From Streptomyces sp. ISL-100 (GTDB lineage Bacteria > Actinomycetota > Actinomycetes > Streptomycetales > Streptomycetaceae), in NCBI RefSeq assembly GCF_018614615.1, contig NZ_JAGGOK010000005.1, positions 45,616 to 109,615 on the forward strand: a stretch of 64,000 nucleotides of DNA. The letters are read 5' to 3'. This document shows positions 8,494-18,571 of this stretch, in pieces. The position numbers and the translations under genes were made by a program. The notes beneath the pieces were generated by a model that saw nothing but the letters and a program-made list of their open reading frames with translations, searched no databases and was not told where the DNA came from. Numbering within the stretch: the stretch's first letter is position 1; each line of letters starts with the position of its first letter.

Positions 8494-10010
8494 GCGGTTC
8501 ATTGGGGGGCGGCCTGCTCGTCGCGGGGACCACGTCCGACGCCGGAAAGAGCGTCGTGACGGCCGGGATCTGCCGGTGGCTCGTACGCAAGGGTGTGAAG
8601 GTCGCGCCGTTCAAGGCGCAGAACATGTCGCTCAATTCGTTCGTTACGCGCGAAGGCGCGGAAATTGGGCGGGCACAGGCCATGCAGGCGCAGGCCGCGC
8701 GCGTGGAGCCGACGGCGCTCATGAACCCCGTACTGCTCAAGCCGGGCAGTGACCGCAGCAGCCAGGTGGTGCTGATGGGCAAGCCGGTGGGCGAGATGAG
8801 TGCCCGCGGCTATCACGGAGGGCGGCAGGAAGCGTTGCTCGGGACCGTGACGGACTGTCTGCGGGAATTGCGGGGCACGTATGACGCCGTGATCTGCGAG
8901 GGGGCGGGCAGTCCGGCCGAGATCAATCTGCGGCGTACCGACATCGTGAACATGGGCATCGCGCGAGCGGCCCGGTTCCCGGTGGTCGTCGTCGGCGACA
9001 TCGACCGGGGCGGCGTCTTCGCTTCGTTCTTCGGTACGACGGCGCTGCTGAGCCGGGAGGACCAGGAGTTGGTGGCCGGGTACCTGGTCAACAAATTCCG
9101 GGGTGATGTGTCGCTCCTTGAGCCCGGACTCGACATGCTGGAGGCACTGACGGGGCGGCGTACGTACGGCGTGCTGCCCTTCGCGCACGGTCTCGGCATC
9201 GACGAGGAGGACGGGCTGCGGGTTTCCCTGCGGGGAGCCGTACGGGAGTCTGCGGTCGCACCGCCCCTCGGGGACGACGTGCTGCGGGTGGCCGTGTGCG
9301 CCGTGCCGCTGATGTCGAACTTCACGGATGTGGACGCGCTCGCCGCCGAACCGGGGGTTGTTGTCCGATTCGTGGACCGGGCGGAGGAGCTCGTCGACGC
9401 CGACCTCGTCATCGTGCCGGGTACGCGCGGGACGGTGAAGGCCCTGGAGTGGCTGCGCGAGCGCGGGCTGGCCGACGCGCTGGCGCGGCGGGCGGCGGAA
9501 GGCCGTCCCGTACTGGGCGTTTGCGGCGGCTTCCAGTTGCTGGGCGAACGCATCGAGGACGACGTCGAGTCGAAGGCGGGGGCGGTTGACGGGCTCGGGC
9601 TGCTGCCGGTGCGCGTGCGGTTCGCCGTCGAGAAGACGCTGGCGCGGCCGGTCGGCAGCGCGCTGGGCGAGCCCGTCGAGGGGTACGAGATCCACCACGG
9701 GGTCGCCGAAGTGCTGGGAGGAACCCCCTTCCTGGACGGCTGCCGGGTGGGGTCGGTCTGGGGGACGCACTGGCACGGGTCGCTGGAGAGCGACGCGTTC
9801 CGGCGGGCCTTTTTGCGCGAGGTCGCCGCTGCCGCGGGGCGCCGCTTCCTACCGGCACCGGACACCTCCTTCGAGGCGCTGCGCGAGGAGCAGCTCGACC
9901 GCCTCGGCGACCTCATCGAAGAACACGCGGATACGGATGCGCTGCTGCGGCTCATTGAGTCGGGCGCGCCGTCAGGACTTCCCTTCATCGCACCTGGAGC
10001 GCCCGCATGA
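8490..10010 (+). CDS. cobQ: Cobyric acid synthase CobQ
   Basis: This 506-residue glutamine-dependent amidase converts adenosylcobyrinic acid a,c-diamide to adenosylcobyric acid by four amidations. It has an N-terminal P-loop-like ATPase domain ([14 protein letters not shown], residues about 13-26; [10 protein letters not shown]) and a C-terminal class I glutamine amidotransferase domain with nucleophile Cys345 in [11 protein letters not shown] and histidines in THWHGSLES near 427-429. Length is normal. The GTG start overlaps the cobD stop, and the gene ends in an ATGA overlap with cobN. Confidence 0.96.
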   Translation: MSGSLGGGLLVAGTTSDAGKSVVTAGICRWLVRKGVKVAPFKAQNMSLNSFVTREGAEIGRAQAMQAQAARVEPTALMNPVLLKPGSDRSSQVVLMGKPVGEMSARGYHGGRQEALLGTVTDCLRELRGTYDAVICEGAGSPAEINLRRTDIVNMGIARAARFPVVVVGDIDRGGVFASFFGTTALLSREDQELVAGYLVNKFRGDVSLLEPGLDMLEALTGRRTYGVLPFAHGLGIDEEDGLRVSLRGAVRESAVAPPLGDDVLRVAVCAVPLMSNFTDVDALAAEPGVVVRFVDRAEELVDADLVIVPGTRGTVKALEWLRERGLADALARRAAEGRPVLGVCGGFQLLGERIEDDVESKAGAVDGLGLLPVRVRFAVEKTLARPVGSALGEPVEGYEIHHGVAEVLGGTPFLDGCRVGSVWGTHWHGSLESDAFRRAFLREVAAAAGRRFLPAPDTSFEALREEQLDRLGDLIEEHADTDALLRLIESGAPSGLPFIAPGAPA

Positions 10011-13000
10011 GCACTGAGAACACCGTGCTGTTGTTGTCCACCGCCGATACGGATCTGCTGGCGGCCCGCGCCTCCGGCGCCCCGTACCGGATCGGCAACC
10101 CGACCCGTATCGACGCAGCCGCGGAACTGCCCGCGCTGATCGAGGGCGCGTCGGTCGCCGTGGTGCGGCTGCTCGGCGGCAAGCGCGCCTGGGAGGACGG
10201 GCTCGCCGTCCTGAAGGCCTCCGGAATACCGACCGTCCTGCTGGGCGGCGAGACCGTGCCCGACGCGGAGCTGATGGCCGAGTCGTCCGTGCCGGCCGGT
10301 GTGGTCGCGGAGGCGCTGCGCTATCTCGTCGAGGGCGGCCCCGGGAACCTCGTCGAGCTGGCCAGGTTCCTGTCGGACACCGTGCTGCTGACGGGTGTGG
10401 GCTTCGCCGAGCCGCGGAAGATGCCGGAGTGGGGCGTCCATGGCAAGGGCTCGCGTGCGTACGACGAAGGGCGACCGACCGTCGGCGTGCTCTTCTACCG
10501 CGCGCACGAGCTGTCCGGGAACACGTCCTTCGTCGACGTGCTGTGCGACCGGATCGAGGCGCAGGGCGCCAACGCCCTTCCCGTCTTCTGCGGTTCGCTG
10601 CGCAGCGCCGAGGCGGAGCTCTACCAGGAGCTCGGCAAGGCCGACGCGCTGATCGCGACGGTCCTCGCGGCGGGCGGCACGCGCGCCAGTGACGCGTCGG
10701 CGGGCGGTGACGACGAGGCGTGGGACATCGGTGCCCTCGCGGACCTCGACGTACCGGTGCTGCAAGGGATGTGTCTTACGTCGTCGCGCGCTGCCTGGGA
10801 GGCGTCCGATGCGGCGCTGTCTCCGATGGACGCGGCGATGCAGGTCGCCATTCCCGAGTTCGACGGCCGGCTCATCACCGTTCCGTTCTCCTTCAAGGAG
10901 CAGGGTGAGGGTGACGTGCCGGTGTACGTCGCGGATCCCGAGCGTGCCTCGCGGGTCGCCGGTATCGCCGTACGGCACGCCAGGCTGGCCCACAAGCCGA
11001 ACAAGGACAAGCGCCTCGCGCTCGTCTTCACGGCGTACCCGACGAAGCACTCGCGGGTGGGCAACGCGGTGGGTCTCGACACGCCCGCTTCCGCGATCCG
11101 GGTGCTCGATGCTCTGCGCGACGCGGGTTACGCGGTGGAGGGCCACCCTGACAACGGCGACGAGCTGATCCACCGGCTCATCAACGCCGGTGGTCATGAC
11201 GTGGAGTGGCTGACCGAGGAGCAGCTCGCGGCGGCGCCCGCGCGCGTACCGCTCGCCGACTACCAGGCGTGGTTCGACAAGCTGGAGCCCGGGCTCAGGG
11301 ACGGGATGCTGGAGCACTGGGGCGAAGCGCCCGGGCAGCTGTACGTCGACGGTGACGAGATCGTGCTGGCGTCGCTGCAGTTCGGGAACGTCGTCGTGAT
11401 GATCCAGCCGCCGCGCGGCTTCGGCGAGAACCCGATCGCGATCTACCACGACCCCGACATGCCGCCGTCGCACCACTACATGGCGGCGTACCGCTGGCTT
11501 GAGAATTCGTTTGGTGCCGATGCGATCGTGCACATGGGCAAGCACGGGACCATGGAGTGGCTGCCGGGGAAAGGGCTTGGTCTCTCGGCGGGGTGTGGGC
11601 CCGACGCCGTGCTGGGCGAGCTGCCGCTGATCTACCCGTTCATCGTGAACGACCCGGGCGAGGGCACGCAGGCCAAGCGGCGCGGGCACGCGACGGTGGT
11701 CGATCATCTGGTGCCGCCGATGGCGCGTGCGGACACGTACGGGGATCTGGCGAAGCTTGAGCAGCTGCTGGACGAGTACGCGCTGGTGAGCGACCTCGAC
11801 CCGGCAAAGGCGCCCGCGGTGCGGGCGCAGATCTGGACGCTGGTGACGGCGGCGCAGCTGCACCACGATCTGCACCTCGACGAGCAGCCGACCGATGACG
11901 ACTTCGATGAATTCGTCATGCACATCGACGGCTACCTGTGCGAGATCAAGGACGTTCAGATCCGGGACGGTCTGCATGTACTGGGCGGCGGTCCGGAGTC
12001 CGAGGCCCGGGTCAATTTGGTGTTGGCCGTGCTGCGGGCCTCACAGGTGTGGGGCGGGAAGGCCAACGCGCTGCCGGGGCTGCGGGCGTGCCTCGCGGAG
12101 CACTTCGGGCTGGTCGAGAAGGAGCTGCTGGGCCAGCCGGGTGCGCCGGTGAAGGTGGCGGACGGGCTTACGGCGCTGGTGGAGGGTCCGGCGCGTACGG
12201 GCGCTGACGCGGTGGACTTGCTGGAGCAGCTGTGCCGGCGGCTCGCCGAGGGCATGGAGGAGCGGCGCTGGGACGCGAGGGAAGCGGCCGGGCTGGTCGG
12301 TGAAGTACTGGGCGTCGAGCTTCCGGACGCTGTGGCTGTGCTGCGGTTCGCGTGCGAGGAGGTCGTGCCGAGGCTTGCGCGTACGACCGATGAGATCAGC
12401 AACATCCTGCACGCGCTGGATGGGGGCTACGTGCCGGCGGGGCCGTCCGGATCGCCGACGCGTGGCTTGGTGAATGTGCTGCCGACCGGGCGCAACTTCT
12501 ATTCGGTGGACCCGAAGGCGATTCCGTCACGGCTGTCGTGGGAGGTCGGCCAGGCGCTCGCGGACTCGCTGGTGGCCCGGTATCTGACGGACACGGGTGA
12601 CTATCCGAAGTCCGTGGGTCTGACGGTGTGGGGTACGTCGGCGATGCGCACCCAGGGCGACGACATCGCGGAGATCCTGGCGCTGCTGGGCTGCCGGCCT
12701 GTGTGGGACGACGCGTCGCGGCGAGTGACCGGGTTTGAGGTTGTGCCGCTGGAGGAGCTGGGGCGGCCTCGTATTGACGTGACGGTACGGATCTCCGGGT
12801 TCTTCCGGGATGCGTTCCCGCATGTGGTGGGGCTCATTGACGACGCGGTGCGGGCTGTCGCTGAGCTGGACGAGCCGGCTGAGCGCAACTTCGTGCGGGC
12901 GCACGCGGACGCGGACACCGCCGAGCACGGGGACCGGCGGCGGGCTACGGCTCGTATCTTCGGCTCGAAGCCCGGGGCTTACGGCGCTGGGCTGCTGCCG

Positions 13001-13672
13001 CTGATCGACGCGCGGAACTGGCGCAGCGATGCGGATCTGGCCGAGGTGTACGCGGTGTGGGGCGGATACGCGTACGGGCGGGGGCTCGAGGGACGGGCGG
13101 CCCGGGGGGACATGGAGACGGCGTTCCGGCGGATCGCTGTGGCCGCGAAGAACGTCGATACGCGGGAACACGATCTCGTCGACGCGGACGACTATTTCCA
13201 GTACCACGGCGGCATGATCGCCATGGTGCGGCATCTGACGGGTGCGTCGCCCGAGGCGTATGTGGGTGACAGTGCGACGCCTGACCAGGTGAAGACCCGG
13301 ACGCTGGGCGAGGAGACGCATCGCGTTTTCCGAGCTCGGGTGGTCAATCCGCGGTGGATGGCGGCGATGCGGAGGCACGGGTACAAGGGCGCGTTCGAGA
13401 TGGCCGCCACTGTGGATTACCTCTTTGGGTACGACGCGACCGCGGGGGTCGTCGACGACTGGATGTACGAGAAGCTCAGCTCCGAGTACGTCTTTGATCC
13501 GGAGAACCGGGACTTCATGAAGAAGTCCAATCCCTGGGCGCTGCGGGGCATTACGGAGCGCCTGCTTGAAGCGGCTGAGCGGGGGCTTTGGGCGGAGCCG
13601 GAGGCGGAGACGCTGGAGCGGCTTCGGGCTACGTATCTGGAGCTTGAGGGCGACCTGGAGGGGGACGCGTGA
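10007..13672 (+). CDS. cobN: Cobaltochelatase large subunit CobN
   Basis: The 1221-residue protein is the large catalytic subunit of the ATP-dependent cobaltochelatase, which inserts cobalt into hydrogenobyrinic acid a,c-diamide in the oxygen-dependent route. CobN/BchH/ChlH hallmarks include [59 protein letters not shown] (about residues 485-523) and [17 protein letters not shown]. Start and stop are clear, with a 4-bp overlap with cobQ. After cobN the tight operon opens into a 124-bp gap holding a REP-like element before the chelatase ATPase gene. Confidence 0.96.
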   Translation: MSTENTVLLLSTADTDLLAARASGAPYRIGNPTRIDAAAELPALIEGASVAVVRLLGGKRAWEDGLAVLKASGIPTVLLGGETVPDAELMAESSVPAGVVAEALRYLVEGGPGNLVELARFLSDTVLLTGVGFAEPRKMPEWGVHGKGSRAYDEGRPTVGVLFYRAHELSGNTSFVDVLCDRIEAQGANALPVFCGSLRSAEAELYQELGKADALIATVLAAGGTRASDASAGGDDEAWDIGALADLDVPVLQGMCLTSSRAAWEASDAALSPMDAAMQVAIPEFDGRLITVPFSFKEQGEGDVPVYVADPERASRVAGIAVRHARLAHKPNKDKRLALVFTAYPTKHSRVGNAVGLDTPASAIRVLDALRDAGYAVEGHPDNGDELIHRLINAGGHDVEWLTEEQLAAAPARVPLADYQAWFDKLEPGLRDGMLEHWGEAPGQLYVDGDEIVLASLQFGNVVVMIQPPRGFGENPIAIYHDPDMPPSHHYMAAYRWLENSFGADAIVHMGKHGTMEWLPGKGLGLSAGCGPDAVLGELPLIYPFIVNDPGEGTQAKRRGHATVVDHLVPPMARADTYGDLAKLEQLLDEYALVSDLDPAKAPAVRAQIWTLVTAAQLHHDLHLDEQPTDDDFDEFVMHIDGYLCEIKDVQIRDGLHVLGGGPESEARVNLVLAVLRASQVWGGKANALPGLRACLAEHFGLVEKELLGQPGAPVKVADGLTALVEGPARTGADAVDLLEQLCRRLAEGMEERRWDAREAAGLVGEVLGVELPDAVAVLRFACEEVVPRLARTTDEISNILHALDGGYVPAGPSGSPTRGLVNVLPTGRNFYSVDPKAIPSRLSWEVGQALADSLVARYLTDTGDYPKSVGLTVWGTSAMRTQGDDIAEILALLGCRPVWDDASRRVTGFEVVPLEELGRPRIDVTVRISGFFRDAFPHVVGLIDDAVRAVAELDEPAERNFVRAHADADTAEHGDRRRATARIFGSKPGAYGAGLLPLIDARNWRSDADLAEVYAVWGGYAYGRGLEGRAARGDMETAFRRIAVAAKNVDTREHDLVDADDYFQYHGGMIAMVRHLTGASPEAYVGDSATPDQVKTRTLGEETHRVFRARVVNPRWMAAMRRHGYKGAFEMAATVDYLFGYDATAGVVDDWMYEKLSSEYVFDPENRDFMKKSNPWALRGITERLLEAAERGLWAEPEAETLERLRATYLELEGDLEGDA

Positions 13673-13687
13673 GGGCGCCTGCGATGG

Positions 13688-13762
13688 GCTTTCCCCAACC
13701 CGGCCCTTCCCGGCCCTGGGGCTCCGCCCCAGACCCCGGTCCTCAAACGCCGTACAAGCTGG
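13688..13762. repeat. REP-like GC-rich repeat, copy A
   Basis: This copy reads pyrimidine-rich head (CCCGGCCCTTCCCGG), hairpin CTGGGGCTCCGCCCCAG, then the core TCCTCAAACGCCGTACAAGC at 13740-13762. It sits in the cobN/chelatase gap within the operon. The same module recurs at 17141, 25981, 26165-26510, 51850-51970 and 62421-62482. Confidence 0.8.
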
Positions 13763-13796
13763 ACTGGGCTGCGGTTCGCATAACAAAGGAGGCTTC

Positions 13797-15803
13797 GTGA
13801 GTACCCCTTACCCCTTCACCGCCATCGTCGGAATGGACGACCTGCGGCTCGGGCTGCTGCTCAACGCCGTCTCGCCCGCCGTCGGCGGTGTGCTCGTTCG
13901 TGGTGAGAAGGGGACCGCGAAGAGCACCGCCGTGCGTGCGCTCTCAGCGCTGCTGCCCGAGGTGCCCGTCGTCTCGGGGTGCCGGTTCTCCTGTGACCCC
14001 GTCTCCCCCGATCCGGCGTGTCCCGACGGACCTCACGAGGTCGCGGGCGGCGTGTCGCGGCCTGCGCGGATGGTTGAGCTGCCGGTCGGGGCGTCCGAGG
14101 ACCGGCTTGTCGGTGCGCTCGACATCGAGCGGGCGCTGGCCGAAGGCGTAAAGGCATTCGAGCCGGGGCTGCTGGCCGACGCTCATCGCGGGATTCTGTA
14201 CGTCGACGAGGTCAACCTGCTGCACGACCACTTGGTGGACCTGCTGCTGGACGCCGCCGCCATGGGCGCGTCGTACGTCGAGCGCGAAGGCGTGTCCGTG
14301 CGGCACGCCGCGCGGTTCCTGCTCGTCGGCACCATGAACCCCGAAGAGGGCGAGCTGCGGCCGCAGTTGCTGGACCGGTTCGGGCTCACCGTGGAGGTGG
14401 CCGCCTCCCGGGAGACCGATCAGCGGGTGGAGGTCGTACGCCGCAGGCTCGCGTACGACGACGATCCTGCCGCCTTCGCCGCGCAGTGGGCCGGCGAAGA
14501 GGCGGCGCTGCGCGCGCGGATCGTGGCCGCGCGGGCGCTGTTGCCCGAAGTACGGCTCGGGGACGGCGCGTTGCGGCAGATCGCCGCCACCTGTGCGGCC
14601 TTCGAGGTCGACGGGATGCGGGCCGACATCGTGATGGCCCGGACCGCTACCGCTCTGGCCGCCTGGGCGGGGCGTACCGACGTAATCGCCGAAGATGTAC
14701 GGCAGGCCGCGCTGCTCGCGCTTCCGCACCGGCGTCGGCGCAATCCGTTCGACGCGCCGGGGCTGGACGAGGACAAGCTCGACGACACGCTGGAGCAGAA
14801 CAGCGGCTCCGAGGATGACGATCCTGATCCGGACGGGCCTGGTGGGGGCGGGCAGCCGCCGCAGGGCGATGGCGACGGGTCGTCCGACTCGCCGGACCAG
14901 CCCGGTGAGGCCGAGCCCGAGGCCGGTGAGGGGCAGCAGGCTCCCGCCGGGTCCGGTGGTGAGCAGGCGGCGGCCCGGTCCAGTGAGCCGTTCCGTACGA
15001 AGATGCTGAGTGTGCCCGGGCTTGGTGAGGGGGCGGCGGGGCGTCGGTCCCGTGCGCGTACCGAGCACGGTCGTACGACGGGGGCCCGTCGGCCGCAGGG
15101 GGCGCTCACCAAGCTGCATCTCGCGGCGACCGTGCAGGCCGCCGCGCCCCATCAGCGGGCGCGGGGCCGCAGTGGGCGTGGGCTGGTGGTGCGGCGGGAC
15201 GATCTGCGGCAGGCGACGCGGGAGGGGCGCGAGGGGAATCTCGTGCTGTTCGTCGTGGACGCGTCCGGGTCGATGGCTGCCCGGCAGCGGATGAGCGCGG
15301 TGAAGGGCGCTGTGCTGTCGCTGCTGCTGGATGCGTATCAGCGGCGGGACAAGGTCGGGCTGGTGACCTTTCGGGGGAAGGACGCGGAGCTTGTGCTTCC
15401 GCCCACGTCGTCCGTGGACGCGGCCGCCGCGCGGCTGGAGACGCTGCCCACTGGTGGGCGTACGCCGCTGTCCGCCGGGCTGTTGAAGGCGCACGACGTG
15501 CTGCGGGTGGAAAAGATGCGGGATCCGTCGCGGCGTCCGCTGGTGGTGGTCGTGACCGATGGGCGGGCCACCGGTGGACCCGAGCCGCTGGCACTGGCCG
15601 CGCGCGCGGCCCGGCTGCACGCGGTGGAGGGTGTCGCCTCGGTGGTCGTGGACTGCGAGTCCGGTCCTGTGCGGCTCGGACTGGCTGGGGATCTGGCCCG
15701 GGAGCTGGGTGGTACGGCCGTCTCGCTCGACGAGCTGCGGGCCGACAGCATCGCCGGGCTCGTCAAGGACGTACAGGGAATGAACAGCAGGAGGGCAGCC
15801 TGA
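13797..15803 (+). CDS. Magnesium-chelatase-like ATPase/VWA subunit (fused I-D type), CobN partner
   Basis: This 668-residue protein joins an AAA+ chelatase ATPase (ChlI/BchI-like; Walker A GEKGTAKST at about 36-44, Walker B GILYVDEVNLL near 135) to a C-terminal von Willebrand A domain with the MIDAS motif DASGSMAA at Asp488. Between them lies an acidic Pro/Gly/Asp-rich linker (about residues 325-385). With CobN it would form the cobaltochelatase, taking the place of separate CobS and CobT. The GTG at 13797 follows a perfect AAAGGAGG, so the longer ORF reaching back into cobN is rejected. The stop overlaps the cobO start by one base. Confidence 0.93.
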   Translation: MSTPYPFTAIVGMDDLRLGLLLNAVSPAVGGVLVRGEKGTAKSTAVRALSALLPEVPVVSGCRFSCDPVSPDPACPDGPHEVAGGVSRPARMVELPVGASEDRLVGALDIERALAEGVKAFEPGLLADAHRGILYVDEVNLLHDHLVDLLLDAAAMGASYVEREGVSVRHAARFLLVGTMNPEEGELRPQLLDRFGLTVEVAASRETDQRVEVVRRRLAYDDDPAAFAAQWAGEEAALRARIVAARALLPEVRLGDGALRQIAATCAAFEVDGMRADIVMARTATALAAWAGRTDVIAEDVRQAALLALPHRRRRNPFDAPGLDEDKLDDTLEQNSGSEDDDPDPDGPGGGGQPPQGDGDGSSDSPDQPGEAEPEAGEGQQAPAGSGGEQAAARSSEPFRTKMLSVPGLGEGAAGRRSRARTEHGRTTGARRPQGALTKLHLAATVQAAAPHQRARGRSGRGLVVRRDDLRQATREGREGNLVLFVVDASGSMAARQRMSAVKGAVLSLLLDAYQRRDKVGLVTFRGKDAELVLPPTSSVDAAAARLETLPTGGRTPLSAGLLKAHDVLRVEKMRDPSRRPLVVVVTDGRATGGPEPLALAARAARLHAVEGVASVVVDCESGPVRLGLAGDLARELGGTAVSLDELRADSIAGLVKDVQGMNSRRAA

Positions 15804-16402
15804 TGCCGCAGGGACAGCCGAGCGTCGTACCGGAAGACGGTCTCACCACGCGCCAGCGGCGCAATAGGCCGCTTGTTGTGGTGCATACGGGGATGGGGAA
15901 GGGGAAGTCCACCGCGGCCTTCGGTCTCGCGCTGCGCGCCTGGAACCAGGGGTGGCCGATCGGGGTGTTCCAGTTCGTCAAGTCGGCGAAGTGGAAGGTC
16001 GGCGAGGAGAACGCGCTGAAGGTGCTGGGCGCGAGCGGCGAGGGCGGTTCGGTCGCCTGGCACAAGATGGGCGAGGGCTGGTCCTGGGTGCAGCGCGACG
16101 CGCAGCTCGACAACGAGGCGGCGGCGCGCGAGGGGTGGGAGCAGGTCAAGCGGGATCTGGCCGCCGAGACGTACAAGCTTTATGTGCTGGATGAGTTCGC
16201 TTACCCCATGCACTGGGGGTGGGTGGATGTCGACGAGGTCGTGCAGGTGCTGCGGGACCGGCCGGGGACTCAGCATGTGGTGATTACCGGTCGTAATGCT
16301 CCGGAGAAGTTGCTTGAGGCTGCTGATCTGGTGACTGAGATGTCCAAGGTCAAGCACCCGATGGACGCGGGCCAGAAGGGGCAGCGGGGCATCGAGTGGT
16401 AG
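15803..16402 (+). CDS. cobO: Cob(I)yrinic acid a,c-diamide adenosyltransferase CobO
   Basis: The 199-residue CobA/CobO/BtuR-type enzyme transfers the 5'-deoxyadenosyl group from ATP to the cob(I)alamin-type corrinoid. The P-loop HTGMGKGKST is at residues 28-37. Other family segments are AWNQGWPIGVFQFVKSAKWKVGEENAL, YKLYVLDEFAYPMHWGWVDVDEV and TGRNAPEKLLEAADLVTEMSKVKHP. Length is normal. It overlaps the chelatase gene by one base and cobB by seven, in keeping with one polycistronic message. Confidence 0.96.
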   Translation: MPQGQPSVVPEDGLTTRQRRNRPLVVVHTGMGKGKSTAAFGLALRAWNQGWPIGVFQFVKSAKWKVGEENALKVLGASGEGGSVAWHKMGEGWSWVQRDAQLDNEAAAREGWEQVKRDLAAETYKLYVLDEFAYPMHWGWVDVDEVVQVLRDRPGTQHVVITGRNAPEKLLEAADLVTEMSKVKHPMDAGQKGQRGIEW

Positions 16403-17823
16403 CACCTCTTGCACGTCTTGTCATTGCCGCGCCGTCTTCGGGCAGCGGGAAGACCACGGTCGCGACCGGGTTGATGGCTGCCTTCGCGGCGGCTGGACTC
16501 GCCGTGTCGCCGCACAAGGTGGGGCCCGATTACATCGACCCCGGGTACCACGCGCTGGCCACCGGCCGCCCGGGGCGCAACCTCGACGCGTACCTCTGCG
16601 GTACGGAACTGATCGCGCCGCTCTTCGCGCACGGTGCGGCGGGGTGCGATCTCGCCGTCGTCGAGGGTGTGATGGGGATGTACGACGGGGCTTCCGGGCA
16701 GGGGGAGCTCGCCTCCACCGCGCAGGTCGCGAAGCTGCTGCGGGCGCCGGTGGTGCTGGTGGTGGACGCGTCCTCGCAGTCGCGGTCGGTGGCGGCGCTG
16801 GTACACGGGTTCGCGTCCTGGGATCCGGAGGTGCGGATCGGGGGCGTGATTCTGAACAAGGTGGGGTCCGCGCGGCACGAGGAGTTGCTGCGGGAGGCGC
16901 TGGATGCGTCGGGCGTGCCGGTGCTGGGGGCGCTGCGGCGGGCCAGGCAGGTGCGGACGCCTTCTCGGCACCTGGGGTTGGTGCCGGTCGCCGAGCGGCG
17001 GGCTGAAGCGGTGGAGGCGGTTGCTGCGCTGGCTGAGCAGGTGCGGGAGGGGTGCGATCTGGATGCGGTGCTTGCCTTGGCTCGGAGTGCGCCGGAGCTT
17101 GGCGCGGCTGCGTGGGAACCCGGGGTAGCGCTTGCGGAGGGCTCTTTTCCCCACCCCGCCCCTTCCCGTCACTGGGGCTCTGCCCCAGACCCCGGTCCTC
17201 AAACGCCGGACAGGCTGGAAAGGCGGCCCGTGGTCGCCGTCGCATCCGGGGCCGCGTTCACGTTCTCGTACGCCGAGCACTCCGAGCTGCTCGCTGCCGC
17301 CGGTGCCGACGTCGTGCCGTTCGATCCGCTCCGGGACGAGGCGCTGCCCGACGGGACGCGTGGGCTTGTCATCGGGGGCGGGTTTCCTGAGGTGTACGCC
17401 CCGGAGCTCTCCGGTAATGAGCCGTTGCGCAAGGCCGTTGCCGAGCTTGCGTTGTCCGGGGCGCCCGTTGCCGCCGAGTGTGCCGGGCTGCTCTATCTCT
17501 CGCGGTCACTCGACGGTCAGCCCATGTGCGGGGTGCTCGACGCCGAGGCGCGGATGTCGGAGCGGCTGACGCTCGGGTATCGCGAAGCCGTTGCCGTGTC
17601 GATGAGTTCGCTGGCCGCCGTCGGGACCCGGCTGCGCGGCCACGAGTTTCACCGGACGGTGATCGAGCCCGGTGCGGGTGCGGCTCCCGCGTGGGGGATG
17701 CATCTGCCTGAGCGGCGGGTCGAAGGGTTCGTACAACAGGGTGTGCATGCGAGTTATCTGCATACCCACTGGGCTGCCGAGCCAGGCATGGCCAAGAGAT
17801 TTGTCGAGAGGTGTGCGGGATGA
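16396..17823 (+). CDS. cobB: Cobyrinic/hydrogenobyrinic acid a,c-diamide synthase CobB, with in-frame repeat insertion
   Basis: The 475-residue enzyme amidates the a and c carboxylates using glutamine and ATP. The N-terminal ATPase domain starts LVIAAPSSGSGKTTVATGLM; the C-terminal glutamine amidotransferase has nucleophile Cys362 in AAECAGLLYLSRS and HEFHRTVIEPG. Between the domains, residues about 249-275 (SFPHPAPSRHWGSAPDPGP...) are encoded by a REP-like repeat at 17141-17218 that is normally intergenic. The reading frame stays open through it. The GTG at 16396 lies inside the end of cobO, and the stop forms ATGA with cobI. Confidence 0.94.
   Translation: MVAPLARLVIAAPSSGSGKTTVATGLMAAFAAAGLAVSPHKVGPDYIDPGYHALATGRPGRNLDAYLCGTELIAPLFAHGAAGCDLAVVEGVMGMYDGASGQGELASTAQVAKLLRAPVVLVVDASSQSRSVAALVHGFASWDPEVRIGGVILNKVGSARHEELLREALDASGVPVLGALRRARQVRTPSRHLGLVPVAERRAEAVEAVAALAEQVREGCDLDAVLALARSAPELGAAAWEPGVALAEGSFPHPAPSRHWGSAPDPGPQTPDRLERRPVVAVASGAAFTFSYAEHSELLAAAGADVVPFDPLRDEALPDGTRGLVIGGGFPEVYAPELSGNEPLRKAVAELALSGAPVAAECAGLLYLSRSLDGQPMCGVLDAEARMSERLTLGYREAVAVSMSSLAAVGTRLRGHEFHRTVIEPGAGAAPAWGMHLPERRVEGFVQQGVHASYLHTHWAAEPGMAKRFVERCAG
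17141..17218. repeat. REP-like repeat, copy B, inside cobB coding sequence
   Basis: The 78-base element carries the head CCCCGCCCCTTCCCG, the hairpin CTGGGGCTCTGCCCCAG and the core TCCTCAAACGCCGGACAGG. It is highly similar to intergenic copy A 3.4 kb upstream. Its length is a multiple of three and it leaves cobB in frame. Confidence 0.85.
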
Positions 17824-18566
17824 GCGGGATGATCACAAAACTGACCGGTGTCGGCGTCGGGCCCGGGGATCCTGAGCTGGTGACCGTGAAGGGCGTCAAT
17901 GCCCTTCGGGACGCTGCCGTTGTGGTCGTTCCAGTGATGGACAGTGGCGAGCGCGGGCGGGCCGAGGCGACCGTCCTGCATTACGTCGACGCGGCAAAGG
18001 TCGTGCGGGTTGTCTTCGCTCTCAACGAGCGTGAGGACCGGGCACGGCGCGAAGCCGCCTGGGACGCGGCCGGGGCGCGGGTCGCCGAACTGCTGCGGGA
18101 GCACGGTTCGGTGGCGTTCGCGACGATCGGTGATCCCAACGTGTACTCGACGTTCACCTACCTCGCGCAGACGATCACGGAGCTGGTGCCGGGGACCGAC
18201 GTGGTGACCGTGCCGGGGATCACCGCCATGCAGGATCTGGCCGCCCGCAGCGGGGCCGTACTGACGGAAGGGACCGAGCCGCTCACGCTCGTGCCCGTGA
18301 CCGCCGGGGCCGCTGTGCTCAAGGAGGCTCTGGAGGGTCCTGGGACCGTCGTGGCGTACAAGTTCGGGCGGCTGGCGGGCGAGGTGGCGACCGCGCTGCG
18401 CGAGACGGGGCGTACCGAGGACGCGGTGTGGGGGTCGGCGCTCGGGCTGCCCGAGGAATCGATTCGGCCGGCCACCGAGCTGGAGGAGGAGGGCACTTCG
18501 CTGCCGTACCTCTCCACGCTCATCGCACCCGCGCGGCGCGACGGCGGTCGCGGGGGCAAGTTGTGA
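17820..18566 (+). CDS. cobI: Precorrin-2 C20-methyltransferase CobI
   Basis: The 248-residue SAM-dependent tetrapyrrole methyltransferase methylates C20 of precorrin-2. The fold signature LTGVGVGPGDPELVTVKGVNAL is at the N-terminus, with FATIGDPNVYSTFTYL and VPGITAMQDLAARSG following. These match CobI/CbiL closely. The ATG at 17820 overlaps the cobB stop; a GTG nine bases upstream is possible. The gene ends the first cob operon, since the next gene is on the other strand five bases downstream. Confidence 0.94.
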   Translation: MSGMITKLTGVGVGPGDPELVTVKGVNALRDAAVVVVPVMDSGERGRAEATVLHYVDAAKVVRVVFALNEREDRARREAAWDAAGARVAELLREHGSVAFATIGDPNVYSTFTYLAQTITELVPGTDVVTVPGITAMQDLAARSGAVLTEGTEPLTLVPVTAGAAVLKEALEGPGTVVAYKFGRLAGEVATALRETGRTEDAVWGSALGLPEESIRPATELEEEGTSLPYLSTLIAPARRDGGRGGKL

Positions 18567-18571
18567 GCTGC

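Noticed and set aside
8813..11977. Long reverse-strand frame of 1054 codons opposite cobQ and cobN
   Set aside because: It is the antisense shadow of two intact, well-recognised genes in GC-rich DNA, with no family motifs or ribosome site.
13566..13796. Upstream extension of the chelatase ATPase frame
   Set aside because: It overlaps cobN and a repeat. The AAAGGAGG before the GTG at 13797 and conserved N-terminus fix the start.
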